64,000 bases of DNA from Liriodendron chinense (GCA_003013855.2 ML058553.1:248001-312000); one strand, 5' to 3'; shown: positions 47,826-59,407, counted from the stretch's first letter. Notes: generated by a model not told the origin, from the letters alone. Translations and numbers: made by a program.

Positions 47826-48351
47826 CTTTTTTCATTGTTGCCGTCTTTAAAAAAATTTTAAAAATGATTTGATCTCCCTAAACATCTTTCACTTCTTGGT
47901 TTCATTTTGTTTTGCTTTGTTTTTTTTCCCTTCTCATTCTATTGTCGGGCTAGAATCAAGCCACCAACAACTCAACATTGCATCACATGAATCCCCACCC
48001 AATCATCAGCTTTTTTTTTCTTTTTCCAAATGGTGTGTAGAGATATTTAAGGTATCTGGTCACCACAAACGATATTCATCTTTAGAGCAGATGGCATTCA
48101 GAGATGACAGATTTCTCAAGATATCTATCAGCATTTTAACTATATTTTCAACATTAATGGATGAAATACACAATCCTCAGCCAGGATAATAGACATTTTT
48201 GTGCGGGCCAACATTCCATTATAGGAACGCGCCACCTTTTAGTGACCCAAACACAGCCAGAGAGTCTGCAGATGGACGGTTAAAAGAAGATATATCCATA
48301 AATCCGTTATAAATGAAATACAAACACAACAAGTATCATTTCTGATGGAGA

Positions 48352-48856
48352 TGTGCTCTGGTGGTACCAGTACCAATGTAAGCTTATGATGGTACAGGGT
48401 GGATGTGGGGCCCACGTGGTGTGTAAAGGACATCCAACCCAGCCATCAGATGTGTGATCTCATGTTAAACCCAGGGATAAAAAATCAGTCCAATCCAGTA
48501 CGAAGGTGGGCCACAAAACACGAAATAATATGGAAGAGTCCACCTGAGTTGAAAAACAGCCTGATTTTTTTACTAGCCATTCATCCTGGCCAGATGAAGG
48601 GTATGAATGTACTTGAATGCATATACGCTGAAAGGTGAGGCCATCTATTCAAATCAACGCTAGGAGTTTACTCTCAACTTATTTCCTGTGGTGTAGCCCA
48701 CCTACGTTTTGGATTTGGCTCATTTTTTAGTACAGGGGGTAAACTGAGATCGCGCATTGGATTGGATGGGTTGGATGTCCTAAATACATCACACGAGCCC
48801 CCGTCTTTCCTTACCACCATATATTACAGTGGTACCCATACCGCTGGAGCACACCC
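48352..48856. mobile_element. 'ggtaccactggagc' MITE, copy 2
   Basis: Ends 'tgtgctctggtggtacc' and 'ggtacccataccgctggagcaca'-type (right end at 48832-48852). Same interior order as copy 1. Confidence 0.75.
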
Positions 48857-50970
48857 CTTTCTAATGAAGAGAACGTAGAGAAAGAATACAGAGAGGAACA
48901 ATAGAAACCAATGCATTCATCAAATAAGAACGAAAACCAAAACAAAAAAAGAGTGCGTACACAATACAAACCAATGCCCAGAATAAATCAATGTTGGTGT
49001 TTCAAAGGTACCGTAGGCTCCCGAAGTGTCAAGACTTGCATATTGGTACAATGTGCCTAGTCTGTACAAGCGCAGCCGTCGTTCAGTGATCTAGAACATT
49101 GATCTGATACACCAGATGGTAGATGGGAATGTCCCAAATATCTTCGAAATTGGAAGATCCTAACCATCCAATCTTTGGTATTTTTCCATGCTGTTACTGT
49201 ATTTCTTATATGTCTAATGGGGACATCGGATAACCTACTCGAGTGTACCAAAGAAGGAGGTAACCACTGACTTCAGCACAACTTTCTCTATGGATAGGAG
49301 ACAACTTCCAGGTGGGGCCCATCAGGCCAACTTGAAGACCACACATGCATTGGACGCGCATCAGGAAAACCCCACACTAGGATGATGCATGTGGGTTGCT
49401 TTTTTGGAATTCTTAGCCATAGATTATTAGTTTTGAGTTCATTGGACCGTTAGATCATCTTCATCGGGTCATCGGGCTGTCAAATCTTCCAGATTTGGGC
49501 CCCTTGGACCTTGATTTATTTTATTTTATGTTATTTTTAGGATTTATTGGACGGTTTGGATTACTTTTAGTTGATTTGGATGTCTAGTTTTAAGTATGGC
49601 CCGTTGAACTTTAAGTAAGGGCATACTTGTAATTTCTTTAAAGTTTTATTATAAAAAAGCCAAGGGGGGAACGTCCATCCCTATAATATGTTTGAAAAAA
49701 GCAAGAGAAAATGGCTTCCTTCCTTGAGAGAGTTTTCTTCTTCATCTTCTTTTAGGGTTTGTGAGAAAACTCTCCCTTCCCATCACATTGTGGAAAGGTA
49801 ACATCTAGCTTGGTGGTGGATTCTACAACTTCTCCTCTCCTTCTCCATTCAAGGTATTCAAACACCTTCTTCTTCCTCTTTCTTCTTCAAGCTATCTCCT
49901 AAAACCTACAATCTCCCATCTTTTCTTTTCTTCTTCTTACTCATTCAACCCAACAAAACCCTCAATCCTTGAACCGTTTTTCATTCAATATACGACCACG
50001 TGACCTTAAAATTCATTTTTCCCCAACACCCTAATATTTTCTCATCCGAATCCATCAAACCTAACCTAATCCCATACCAATTCTCAAATCCGACTACCCC
50101 CTTTCACCAAAATCCGAATTTCAGCCTTCCTATGGCCTCAATCCCTAATCCTAATCCTCAAAACCCCAATTTCCAATTTTCCTTAACCCTACTATAAAAT
50201 TCCCAAAACCCCAATTCCAATGACCAAAGCCCTTTAGGAAATTATGATTTTAACGGTACCTTGGTTATTCTCGTGGATGTAGCACTACCTATGCTAGATT
50301 GAAAGTTCTATCTTCCATGTGGGTCATTCTTAAAGCATTTAATATTTCATGCACCGTGCATGTGACTAACCTAGGACCATCTAGTTGTTAATCTGAAATT
50401 TCTATTTTATGGTGTGAATTTGTTTAGGCTTACATGTTGATTGCATGGTTATTGCGTATTTTGATCTCATCATAATCATCCTAGGCTAGTTTTCACTTGT
50501 CCTACATCATTGTCTGCTTGTAGGACACTGATTGAAGGTTTAGTATCTTCTAACATAAGAGATTTTTGCAGCATCTCAACCCACAAAGGGACCATCAGAT
50601 CAATGGTCTGGATCACAGAACCATGTGCACCACTTGCATGGAGGCACCAGGATACTACACATCTTGGCGCATCAAGATGAGGAAGTAGCCCTAAAACTGC
50701 AGTTATATTCCATTATAAATCTAACTTAAAAGTAACATAATTGTGATTTGGAGCCCAACCCCTTAACCTGAACGCTACAAAGATGATAACAGTCTGTCAA
50801 TTGCACATTCAAGTGCACCCAAGTCTCCTAAAATGCAATAACAAAAGCCGTACAAATAGTTCAGCTGCTGCCAAGTTCAGTAAACTTGCAATATGATGAT
50901 TAAAAGATAAGAATCTGCCATGTTTACCTAAAGCACCAAACCCCCTATTTTTTTCCATTCCAAATTCAGG

Positions 50971-51130
50971 TGATCCGGATTATGGGTCATTTGCAATTCG
51001 AATTACTATTTTTAGTGACCTGAAATTATGGTTCTATACTCTTACTGATGATTAAGTTATGATCCAAATGTACATCTACAATGTGGAGATTCATTCAGCA
51101 GCATGCATATGATACTATGCATTGGGGATC
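50971..51130. repeat. Direct repeat, copy 1
   Basis: About 160 bp from 'cggattatgggtcatttg' to 'actatgcattggggat'; the partner is at 51319-51487, offset about 350 bp. Confidence 0.8.
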
Positions 51131-51318
51131 TATAATAATAACATTCATCATTTCATACATAAATTGCAATATGAATTCAAATATAAAAGTATATTGCATA
51201 CAATGTGTATGTATTGGAGCGACCAACATGATCCTACCCCTAGCGCACCATGTAATGGTGGTAGTTTACCGTGTGCCTGTTCCCATACCATCTACATAAC
51301 CCGTGATCCAGACAACCT

Positions 51319-51487
51319 TGATTCGGATTATGGGTCATTTGTGACCTGGATCACTATTTTTGGTGACCTGCAATTGTGGTTCTATGCTCCTACGATTGAT
51401 TTTGCAATCCAAATGTATATCTACAATGTAGAGATTTATACTTCTATTTATTCAGTAGCATGCATATAATACTATGCATTGGGGATG
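51319..51487. repeat. Direct repeat, copy 2
   Basis: Diverged second copy of 50971-51130 with matching words such as 'gtggttctatgctcc' and 'tctacaatgtagagattt'. Confidence 0.8.
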
Positions 51488-52661
51488 GCAAGCTACCTCA
51501 CAACACAAAGTGCCAACATGTCAACGTCCATGACATCCAACCTTTACAAAAGGTAGACCCCGCCATAAAGATCTCCTGGCGCAAAAAAAGGTCAGTTCAC
51601 TCATCAGGTGGCCACACACGCAGGTTGAATCCAACAGTTGGCAGGCATGATTTCAACCGTCCATTGATTTCATATGGTGAGCCCAACCTGATTAGTGAAC
51701 CGGCCTGATTTTTGTTCTTTGCACAGCTCTAATGCCATCAACACGTGACACGGTGCCAAAGTGTGCTAGGGGCGGATGATAGCTTAAATAAATTTAGGTG
51801 TATGTAATCATTCCTTACCTATCATTTCTTGTTGTTTCTGGGATTTTCTTTTCATCTTTCTTTTCCTTTTTGTTTGTTTCAAGAAAGATATTGATCATTC
51901 CAATTCTTTCTTTTTCTATTGATTCTTTTCCGATCGAGATGTATGGATCAATGTATCTATGTGTCTATATAGATCTTGTCCATGGATCAACAAGCGTGTT
52001 CTTTGTTGGACTATGAGAAGTTCATCTCTTGTGAGTCAATTGCAGCAAAATCATAACAGCTTCGGATCTGGGCGAGTCACCCTTTGAAACCTAGATCTAA
52101 AACCTTTCTAGTACCTTAATACTCGTGCTAAAACCACAACACTCCTGAATCTGAGTAACAAAGTTTTAAGGATTTGTTTGGAGGGGAACACAGAAGCCTT
52201 CCTATTTCACTTCATTACAGAAGCATGTGGACCCCGTCAATGACAATTCAGCATCTTCCATGGCTAATGAAATTTTATTTCAAAGAAAGGGGAGAGAGCT
52301 CCAAAAACACAAGGGTGGGGAGTCCCCAATAAGAGACAAAAGGCAACACACCCAGCCTGCCTTCTAAGGGAAGCGCCTCACAGATCTCCTGAACAACATG
52401 AATGAGAATCCCTCCATTTCTCATTGAAGTGGACACTAAGAGAACATCAACATGAACAGGATTTTACAACTGCAAATGCAGCTATCAAGGTTCATGGTTA
52501 ATTGGAACTAGAAACCAAAAGACTGGCATTAACTGTAGACTAAAAAAGAGTCACCATCTGTATACTCGAAACAGCGTATAGGGAAGCAAATACAGAACGC
52601 AAATTGCTTTATGCTTCAAAACACAAAAATGTAAATAAAGAATCTATGGAAATGAAATTAC

Positions 52662-52814
52662 CGGAAAGATGTGGGCCAGCAATGATGGCCTTGTGTTGAT
52701 AATATTAAGCTTCTCAGCTCTTGCAAGATTGTACTTTTCAGATCTTTTCAAGAACTCATTGATGATTTCCCTTGTTTGATTGCAAGCAGCACTGTTTACT
52801 AGGTAATCGAAAAC
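52662..52814 (-). CDS. RPC9: RNA polymerase III subunit RPC9, exon 3
   Basis: 51 codons in phase 0 on both sides: acceptor tatag|GTTTTC, donor CCG|GTAATT. The protein is VFDYLVNSAACNQTREIINE, FLKRSEKYNLARAEKLNIIN, TRPSLLAHIFP. The 'Q-T-R' helix, the 'F..R...Y.L..AE.L.IIN.RPS' block and the following IIED are diagnostic of the Rpb4/RPC9 (CRCP) family. RPC9 pairs with RPC8 to form the stalk of RNA polymerase III, which transcribes tRNA and 5S rRNA genes and needs the stalk for initiation. Four coding exons (8, 118, 153 and 93 bases, total 372) give a 123-residue protein, a normal size for plants. Phases agree at every junction and there are no stops, so the gene looks intact. Confidence 0.93.
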
Positions 52815-53238
52815 CTATACGCAAAACCAAGAAAAGCAGGCACATAATATACATGAACATCAATGAACCCGTAAGCACAGCACCGTGCTTCTCATAAACA
52901 ATGTCTAATAGCAAGAGGATTGCAAATTGAGAACTTTACTGAACACGAGGCTTCATGAGAACACGTGCCAAAATATAAACAAATCCAGACTGCTCAGCTG
53001 ATGGCCTCACATATACGGGCCATGAACCAAAAGCCAGGTTGGTCAAACAGTCAACCACTTTATATGAGGATAAAAACAACCACTAGCCACTTAGGCCCCT
53101 GTTCTGACTGATTGACTGGCCAGATTTATGGGCATGGGGGGGCCAGCAAATGATGAGTCCGGATCTGGTGTTTGGCTACCACGTGTTCATATGGGAACTC
53201 CTGTACAATTTTCACTCCTCTATAAAGCAGACGGGTAC
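52815..53238 (-). other. RPC9: RPC9 intron 2
   Basis: 424 bp between GAATGCAAG|GTACCC and TATAG|GTTTTC, phase 0. No repeat of note. Confidence 0.85.
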
Positions 53239-53356
53239 CTTGCATTCGGATGGAGATAAAGCACCAAGAGCTCCCAAAGGATCACTTGTTGCCCCTCTAG
53301 ATCGTAAAAGGTCCAGAACTTCAAAGTTTGTAAGCACCCCGGCTTTGGCATCTTTT
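53239..53356 (-). CDS. RPC9: RNA polymerase III subunit RPC9, exon 2
   Basis: 118 bases: acceptor atgtgtag|AAAAGATGCC and donor TGCAAG|GTACCC. It reads (I)KDAKAGVLTNFEVLDLLRS then RGATSDPLGALGALSPSECK, the N-terminal helix pair of RPC9 ('AGVLTNFEVLD.L.SRGA'). The first base completes the Ile codon begun in exon 1. The exon is hidden under a spurious 65-codon minus frame that reads it out of phase. Confidence 0.92.
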
Positions 53357-53512
53357 CTACACATGTCAAAGTTACAAACATCATGCATTCATTACATTGC
53401 ACGCATGTGTGCATCAAGATAATTCTTTATGGCCTACGGATCAAAGCTACATTGGAATTTTGAAATAAAAAACCCATGGAAATAAGCAAATTGTAGTTGG
53501 GGTTTGCTCCAG

Positions 53513-54010
53513 TGGTGCCGGGAATATGTGAGGCCCACGTGATGTTTTCAGGGAATTCAACCTGTCCATATGATGTGTCACCTCAGAAAACCCATTAGTG
53601 ATTTAACCCAAAACTTAGCCTGATCCAAAACTAAGGTAGCTCACAGCAGAGGGGACAATCTGGGAGGCAATGCTCACCCTTAATTTTGCAAGATCCAACC
53701 CGAATTGCAAAATAGCCTTAATTTTGTCCTGACCATTCATCTGGACTGGATGAAGGGTCTGAACAGTGTTGATTATATACACACAACATGGAGGACCCCC
53801 ACTCTAATCAACCGTAGGCGTTCCCTCTCAACATGTTCCCTATGCTGTGGCCCATATGAGTTTTGGATCCAGGTGATTTTTGGGCTCTTGGGATTTGCTG
53901 ATGTGTAGCATCTTATGGACAGGTTGGATTCCGTGAGCACATCAATAGGCCCCACATTTGCCCGGTGGCACCGTAAGCTTACGATGGTACCGGTACCATT
54001 GGAGCACCCC
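53513..54010. mobile_element. 'ggtaccactggagc' MITE, copy 3
   Basis: Ends 'tttgctccagtggtgccgg' and 'ccggtaccattggagcacc'. Internal 'gaggcccacgtgatgttttc' as in copies 1 and 2. Confidence 0.75.
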
Positions 54011-54270
54011 CCCATTTTAGTTTCCTTCCTCAGCATACACATTTAAGGGCTTGGCTCCAAATTGCAATTACGTTTCTCTCAAGTTACATTGAAGGGCACT
54101 TAACTGCAATGTGAGGGCTACTTACAGTTACACATTCTATAAAAGATCTTTATTTTCATCATTTCCTTCTGATAAAACAGAGGTTGCAATTCAATTCACT
54201 TGTGCAACAAGATGCAGCCTAAAGGCCGTCATGAATCACCAAAGAGAAGGTACATATTTCATAAAGAAAA

Positions 54271-54767
54271 ATGCTCTAGTCCCTCAGAGCACTATAAGTT
54301 ATAGTGCTCCTAGTTGCATTGGTTCACTTAGACGGTCCAATTGATTGATTTGGACTGACCATTAACTCCAGAATACATTTCATAGGTTGTCATCCAAAAA
54401 TAGTACTGACTGGATGATCCAGTCCATCTTCGATTTGGCCTAATTTTCCACAACCATCCATTTTTCAAGCCAGGGAGGGACTTGGAATTGCCTAATAAAA
54501 GTGATTCGTAAGAATCATAAGCAGTACATGATGGGCCCTAACAAAAAGATGGATCGAATTGTTAATTGGACCTATTTTGTGAATCGTCCATATTAAAGAC
54601 CATTGATCAAATGGTTCATATTTGTCAGATCAGTGAGATGTTTGAATGGTAACCTACAAAATGTGTGCAGGACCTAATGAACAGTCTAGATTAATGGATT
54701 GCACTGTTTGTGTCCCACTGCAACTACGAGCACCAAAAATTATAGTGCTCTAAAAGCACTAGAGCAT
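54271..54767. mobile_element. Long-TIR element in RPC9 intron 1
   Basis: About 49-bp inverted repeats: left atgctctagt...gcactataag...ctcctagttgca, right tgcaactacgagcacc...tatagtgctc...actagagcat. No coding capacity. Confidence 0.8.
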
Positions 54768-54845
54768 CTCTCCTCCATAAAAAGTTAACAAATAAATGCA
54801 TGACTAATGAGTTCAAGGGAGCCAATATTATGTATCAATGCATAC

Positions 54846-54853
54846 ATTTTCAT
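54846..54853 (-). CDS. RPC9: RNA polymerase III subunit RPC9, coding part of exon 1
   Basis: Only eight coding bases, ATGAAAAT, before the donor GTATGT. They give Met-Lys and two bases of Ile, so the protein starts MKI, as RPC9 proteins usually do. The choice rests on the required phase (one base supplied by exon 2), a good GT donor and the leader described next. No other ATG upstream in reach gives an open junction that I could find. Confidence 0.75.
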
Positions 54854-54957
54854 CCTCGGAGAATTTGGAGCACCAAAATCAAACTGCAACGAGATTAATG
54901 CCTCCAGATATTACTTCCCAACTCAATCAAACTGTTAGCCAAATTCTCATACGCTGC
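54854..54957 (-). promoter_or_regulatory. RPC9: RPC9 5' leader with short upstream ORF
   Basis: From a probable acceptor (cctcttttag|GCAGCG at 54958/54957) to the ATG. The leader contains an 8-codon upstream ORF (ATG at 54950, codons MRIWLTV and stop TGA ending at 54927) that ends 73 bases before the main start. If the leader exon begins at 54957, a non-coding exon lies further upstream. Confidence 0.55.
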
Positions 54958-55444
54958 CTAAAAGAGGGGAAACAATTCTGTTAGAGACATGAAACAGTAG
55001 TGTGGGTCAAAATATTGGCCAATATACATCATATGTCGGCCGATGATATCGTATCAGTCTTTTGGGAAAACCTCCACAATGCACATTCCATATGTATTGC
55101 CAACACATGCCTAAATCAGTCAGAATCCACAATGAAATGGTTGATGCATAGTGCGCCTCAGCCAATATGTATCAGCATTTGCATATTGGCTTGGCCAATA
55201 TGCATCAGTCTAGGAGCTGGACGATATGTAGGGGTGGTAACCAGGCAGGTTTGGACCAGATCAGGCTAGGCTCGGCCTGGGCCTAGCATAGCAAGGCCTG
55301 AGCAAGTGCCTGAGCCCCCCCAAAAGAAAGGTTGGGCCTGAATCGCCTGATCATAACCCAGCATGGCCATTTCTTCCAAGGTATTAGACTATGATGATCA
55401 TTTCCTTCCATGCCTCTTCCTTCCCTTCTCGTCCGACTCACACC
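54958..55444. other. Probable RPC9 leader intron, left part
   Basis: Contains old repeat fragments ('gccaatatgcatcagtc' words). No coding exon recognised. Confidence 0.35.
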
Positions 55445-56612
55445 CAGTGTTATAAATTGCGAGTAGCGTATTGCATAGCATTCGGCCCTCTAAAGCATGT
55501 AGCGTAAACTACACAATATTTCTATTTTTAAATAAAATAATAGGAAACAATTATAAATAGTAAGAACCAATATTAAAAAAAAAAAAAAAAATTCAAAAAA
55601 AAAGGCCTAAAGTGCTTCATTTTTTCATATCAAAGATGTTCAAAACAAGTTATTAATTATCACTTATCCAAAGCCAATTTATTTATATTTAAACCAATTG
55701 TTGCATGGTGGCCTACATGATGGCTCAATCAACCATGGAAACAATAGACAGCCACAACATAGAAACAAAACCACCTTCATCATCACGTGGACACTGCACG
55801 CTACATTACACATGACAGTCACTACATAATACACAAATGAATGTAGAACAAGCTTATTCTACAATATTGCACAATACCAACCCCCAAAATTGGAAAAATA
55901 AATCAAAAGACACTCTAAATCAATATTAAATCAATCACAATAAAATAAAAGTTATTAACTGAGATAAAGACTAAAATAAATACCTGTATTTAGCTTTAAA
56001 TCGATAAAAAAACAGAAATCTACAGCTCAACAGCTGTATGCACTTCAAAAGGGAAATCTCGAAGTTCTCCTTTGTTTATCCTCCAATGCCCGTGAAACTT
56101 CAGCTGTACGATCTTCCCACAAGGCAGATCAATGCCCTAAAATTTCGTCTCTAATGGTTCCTTGGACTGGGAGAATAGAAGATGGGAAGTTTGGTGGAAA
56201 GAGGGTTTTCCGTCGAGGTTATCAATACTTTTGAAACCCTCTTTCGAAAACCATTTCCTTTATAACATTTTAAGTATGAGTGAGTTTCAAACCATTTAGA
56301 AAACTCATAAATCTTCAACCATACACATAGAGGCACTTGTACAGATGGTTAAAACTATTTGATATGGGTATATCACAAATATTCTTCATCAACAATAGGA
56401 CCCACCATTTCGATGGTCTGGATACTTCTAAATCATTTCCACGTGGGATAAGGATTGCTCACCACCATTTTACATCGGCAGCTAATTTAACATTAAAAGA
56501 GTTTTTAATAAAACTTAGTGTGTACTACAGCACATACAGCATACACAACATGGGAATTATGTTATTCACTCACGCTATGTAGCATTACGTAGCAATGCTA
56601 TTTAAACTACTA
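55445..56612. mobile_element. hAT-type element with perfect 8-bp target duplication
   Basis: Flanked by ctcacacc at 55437-55444 and 56613-56620. The ends 'cagtgttataaattgcgag' and 'caatgctatttaaactacta' are imperfect inverted repeats, with subterminal 'gtagcgta'/'tacgtagc' words. No transposase inside, so non-autonomous. It lies upstream of the RPC9 start, in the proposed leader intron. Confidence 0.75.
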
Positions 56613-56842
56613 CTCACACCATACACATTAAGAAAGGCCCATTTCCAACCCTAAGCATATGTAAAATATGTGATAGATGTGGCAATCGCATACATATCGG
56701 GCCTAGCTAATAGATCCAAGCCTGGCCCAAAGCTAAGCCAGGCTCACCAAGCCACTCTGGTATTTTGTACCTTGATTGGTGCACCCGTAAGGAACTGTCC
56801 TCTAAAGATTACGCATAGCGTGGAGAGATAATTAACTGAGAG

Positions 56843-57910
56843 TAGAGCCATCAATGGGTCAGCTTGGGGCCGGGTCCTGTGGTACCCATATCCGGGCTAA
56901 CTAGGTTCAGATATTGCCAGATCCGGTTCCTTTCAGGTTTGGGTGTCCTTCTTGAAGACCGAGACCTGGATCCAATTAGGCTCGAGTACCATAGGATCTT
57001 TGGATCTAAGTTTAGAGTTGGGTTTGGGACGAATAAGAGCATTTACACGGTGGGTCCCACCCATTGTATATATTAGATCACACACACGTGTTATTTTGGC
57101 ACATGCACGGTGTGTAAATGAGCTCTCTTACATGTGTCCGACTTAGAAAACCAACTAGACCTGATTTCTAACCAGATCTACACAGTGAAAACTGAACCCA
57201 ACCCAATTTCTTAATAGGTCCAACAAGTTGGACCCAAACCCATTAAAATATGGCCGGGTCCATCCAATGTTGTTAAATGGCATAAGCGATCTTGTGCGAT
57301 CGCACAACTTTTTTTTTCAAATTTTTTTTAAAAAAATAAAAGAAAAAGAAAAAAAATTGAAAAAAAAAGGTGGAAAGCATGTAATCACATAATGCCATAT
57401 GTGATTGCTTTATGCGATAGCATACCATCGATGGACCCAATGTCGCATATGCCATATGGATGGCATTATCGATGGGTTCCAATGCACGAGATCTTGTAGC
57501 ACTTACTAATGAGGCCCTATCAATTAGTAGCTCCCGCTTCCTCATTTGCGCTTGTCAAGCTTTGTGCTTTTTGGGAGGTGAAACGGGGGAAACTCGGAGT
57601 GGAAAAAGGAATGATACTGCAGGTTCAGAATTGATCCCCAATAAGCAATCCTTATGCGATCGCACGATCACATAAGTGATCACACAACTTTTTTTTCTTT
57701 GAAATATTTTTTTAAAAAATAATAATTTAAAAAAATCGAAAAAAAAAAGTGGAAAGTATGTGATCGCTTTATGCGATATGCGATAGCATACCATTGATGG
57801 ACCCAATGTCGCATATGCCATATGGATGGCATTATGCGATTATGCAATCGCTTTTGACAACATTGGGTCCATCATGTACCCACGGGTCCAGGTACCCATT
57901 GACAGCCCTA
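56843..57910. mobile_element. hAT-type element with perfect 8-bp target duplication, host of a nested copy
   Basis: Flanked by actgagag at 56835-56842 and 57911-57918. Inverted ends 'tagagccatcaatgggt' and 'acccattgacagcccta'. The interior resembles the 'gggtccatgg/ccgaatcc' elements. A second element is inserted at 57265. Confidence 0.85.
57265..57865. mobile_element. hAT-type element nested inside 56843-57910
   Basis: Flanked by perfect 8-mers ggtccatc (57257-57264 and 57866-57873). Inverted ends caatgttgttaaatggc and cgcttttgacaacattg share the 'caatgttgtca' terminus of the 40775-47109 transposon, which could be the mobilising relative. Internally duplicated: 57300-57475 and 57680-57838 are two copies of one block. 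Confidence 0.85.
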
Positions 57911-58514
57911 ACTGAGAGGGCAACTTGCAATCCTCGGCCCAAGGATATGGATTGTATCCTTGGACCTTAAAGTGCATGCAAGTGGGGCCCATGATTTTTC
58001 AATTGAGACCATTGATCCGATAGGCACCTCCATGGAAAGATTACAGCAAAAAAACCACTGAGTCAGCCCTAACACTTCGATCGATAGCCTGAAAATAGGC
58101 AACTAAGAAGAAAGGGGAAAAAAAAACAGTGGTAGTCTACATTCACTAAAAGGAAGGCCAAAAGGATTTGATGGATAGGATTTTTCTACTTTGATAGACT
58201 TTTTACGCACAAGGTCCACCATGTTGGGCCAATCAGACCATTGATCTGGATCTGAATAGGAAAACTACATGGTCTCTAAGACACCAAAACAATTGGTATC
58301 TTGGTGTTTTATTATCACTATTTATAATACTAAAAGGCATTTATTGGACAGTACCATTTGCATGCAATCATAGAAACCCCACCATTGTAGGTTTCCTTTT
58401 CAATAGAGAGAGATCCCATTGCTCCCCAATCCTTGCATGAAATGCAATTCGAGTTTCAGATTGTGCATCTAGAGCGTCCAAGCTAGTCATTATGGTTGAT
58501 CAACATCTAAAATA
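57911..58514. other. Intergenic or intron DNA, no gene seen
   Basis: Short ORFs only; a few repeat words ('atgttgggccaatcagacca'). Confidence 0.35.
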
Positions 58515-59407
58515 TCAAATGTGTGGGAGGGTGTCAACCCCTTGGAGACGGACTATCCTCGTTTGGCTAACCTTGCAACCTCTACTAATCTCAAAGTTGA
58601 GAACTGTTTCACTTTCTCGAGCGCGACGGTTAATTGGATGCCACCCTGTAGAAGATTTCTTGTGGAGAATGAAATGGAGGAGCTCTAGTCCCTCCTTGTG
58701 TGCCTTCAGATCATAGTTCCTTAAGGAGGCTCTGACTCTATGGTGTGGACCTTGCATCCTTCGGGGACGCTCACGGTCAGCTCCTTCTATAAGCATCTGT
58801 CATTTCTTCAGACCCCCCCTCTAGGGGCTTTTGCTTTTCATTTTTGGCACTTCAGGGGTCCCCCAAAGGCAGTGGCGTATCTATGGCTGGTTGGTAGGAA
58901 CATAGTGTTGACTATAGATAACCTCCAAAAGCAGACTATGCTTATACCCAACATGTGTTGCCAATGTGAATGTGATGTCGAATCCGTGGACCATCTTTTC
59001 CTTAGTTGTTCCTTTATGGCTAAAGTGTGGAATCTATTTTTTTCAACCTTTGGTGTTTCTTGGGTTGTGACTAAGTCAGCTTCTGACCTGTTGTGGGCTT
59101 GATCCGGGTATGGTGCTTGCAAAAAGAGGAGGCCAATCTGGAACTTGACTCTTCCAGCTATCTGGCAGTCTATTTGGGGGGAGCAAAATAGACGACGTTT
59201 TCAAGAATCCGCAGACTCTATGGTCTATATAGTGCTGCATATTAAATTTCTCATCATGGAACGGGCAGCGGAGCTGAATGTTGATATAGACCTTCCCAAG
59301 TCTATTTTTGGGGTGCAATTTGTTGGAATCCTTTTATCTTTGTATTCTTTTCCCATGTGCCTTGCGGTGGACCTTTAATAAAATCCTCCATTATCCTTAA
59401 AAAAAAA
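58515..59407 (+). pseudogene. LINE remnant with zf-RVT domain
   Basis: Readable across several frames: MVWTLHPSGTLTVSSFYKHL, FHFWHFRGPPKAVAYLWLVG, then the zinc-binding pattern CCQCECDVESVDHLFLSCSF and LPAIWQSIWGEQNRRRFQES. This is the 3' end of a plant L1 ORF2. It ends in 'tttaataaaatcctcc' and a short A run at 59399-59407. 5'-truncated and interrupted by stops. Confidence 0.85.

Larger units (their letters stand above)
47282..52661 (-). other. RPC9: RPC9 intron 3 (5.4 kb)
   Basis: Runs from the donor after HIFP (CCG|GTAATT) to the acceptor before IIED. It holds two 'ggtaccactggagc' MITEs (47342-47825 and 48352-48856), a T-rich transcribed-looking block at 49380-50400 with 'ttataaaaaagccaag' and many 'cttctt' runs (possibly a non-autonomous LTR element), and the direct repeat at 50971-51487. 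No other exon found. Confidence 0.7.
53357..54845 (-). other. RPC9: RPC9 intron 1 (1.5 kb)
   Basis: Between ATGAAAAT|GTATG and TGTGTAG|AAAAG. Contains a 'ggtaccactggagc' MITE (53513-54010) and a long-TIR element (54271-54767). Confidence 0.75.

Noticed and set aside
53220..53417. A 65-codon minus-strand frame over RPC9 exon 2.
   Set aside because: Wrong phase; the spliced reading gives the conserved RPC9 N-terminus.
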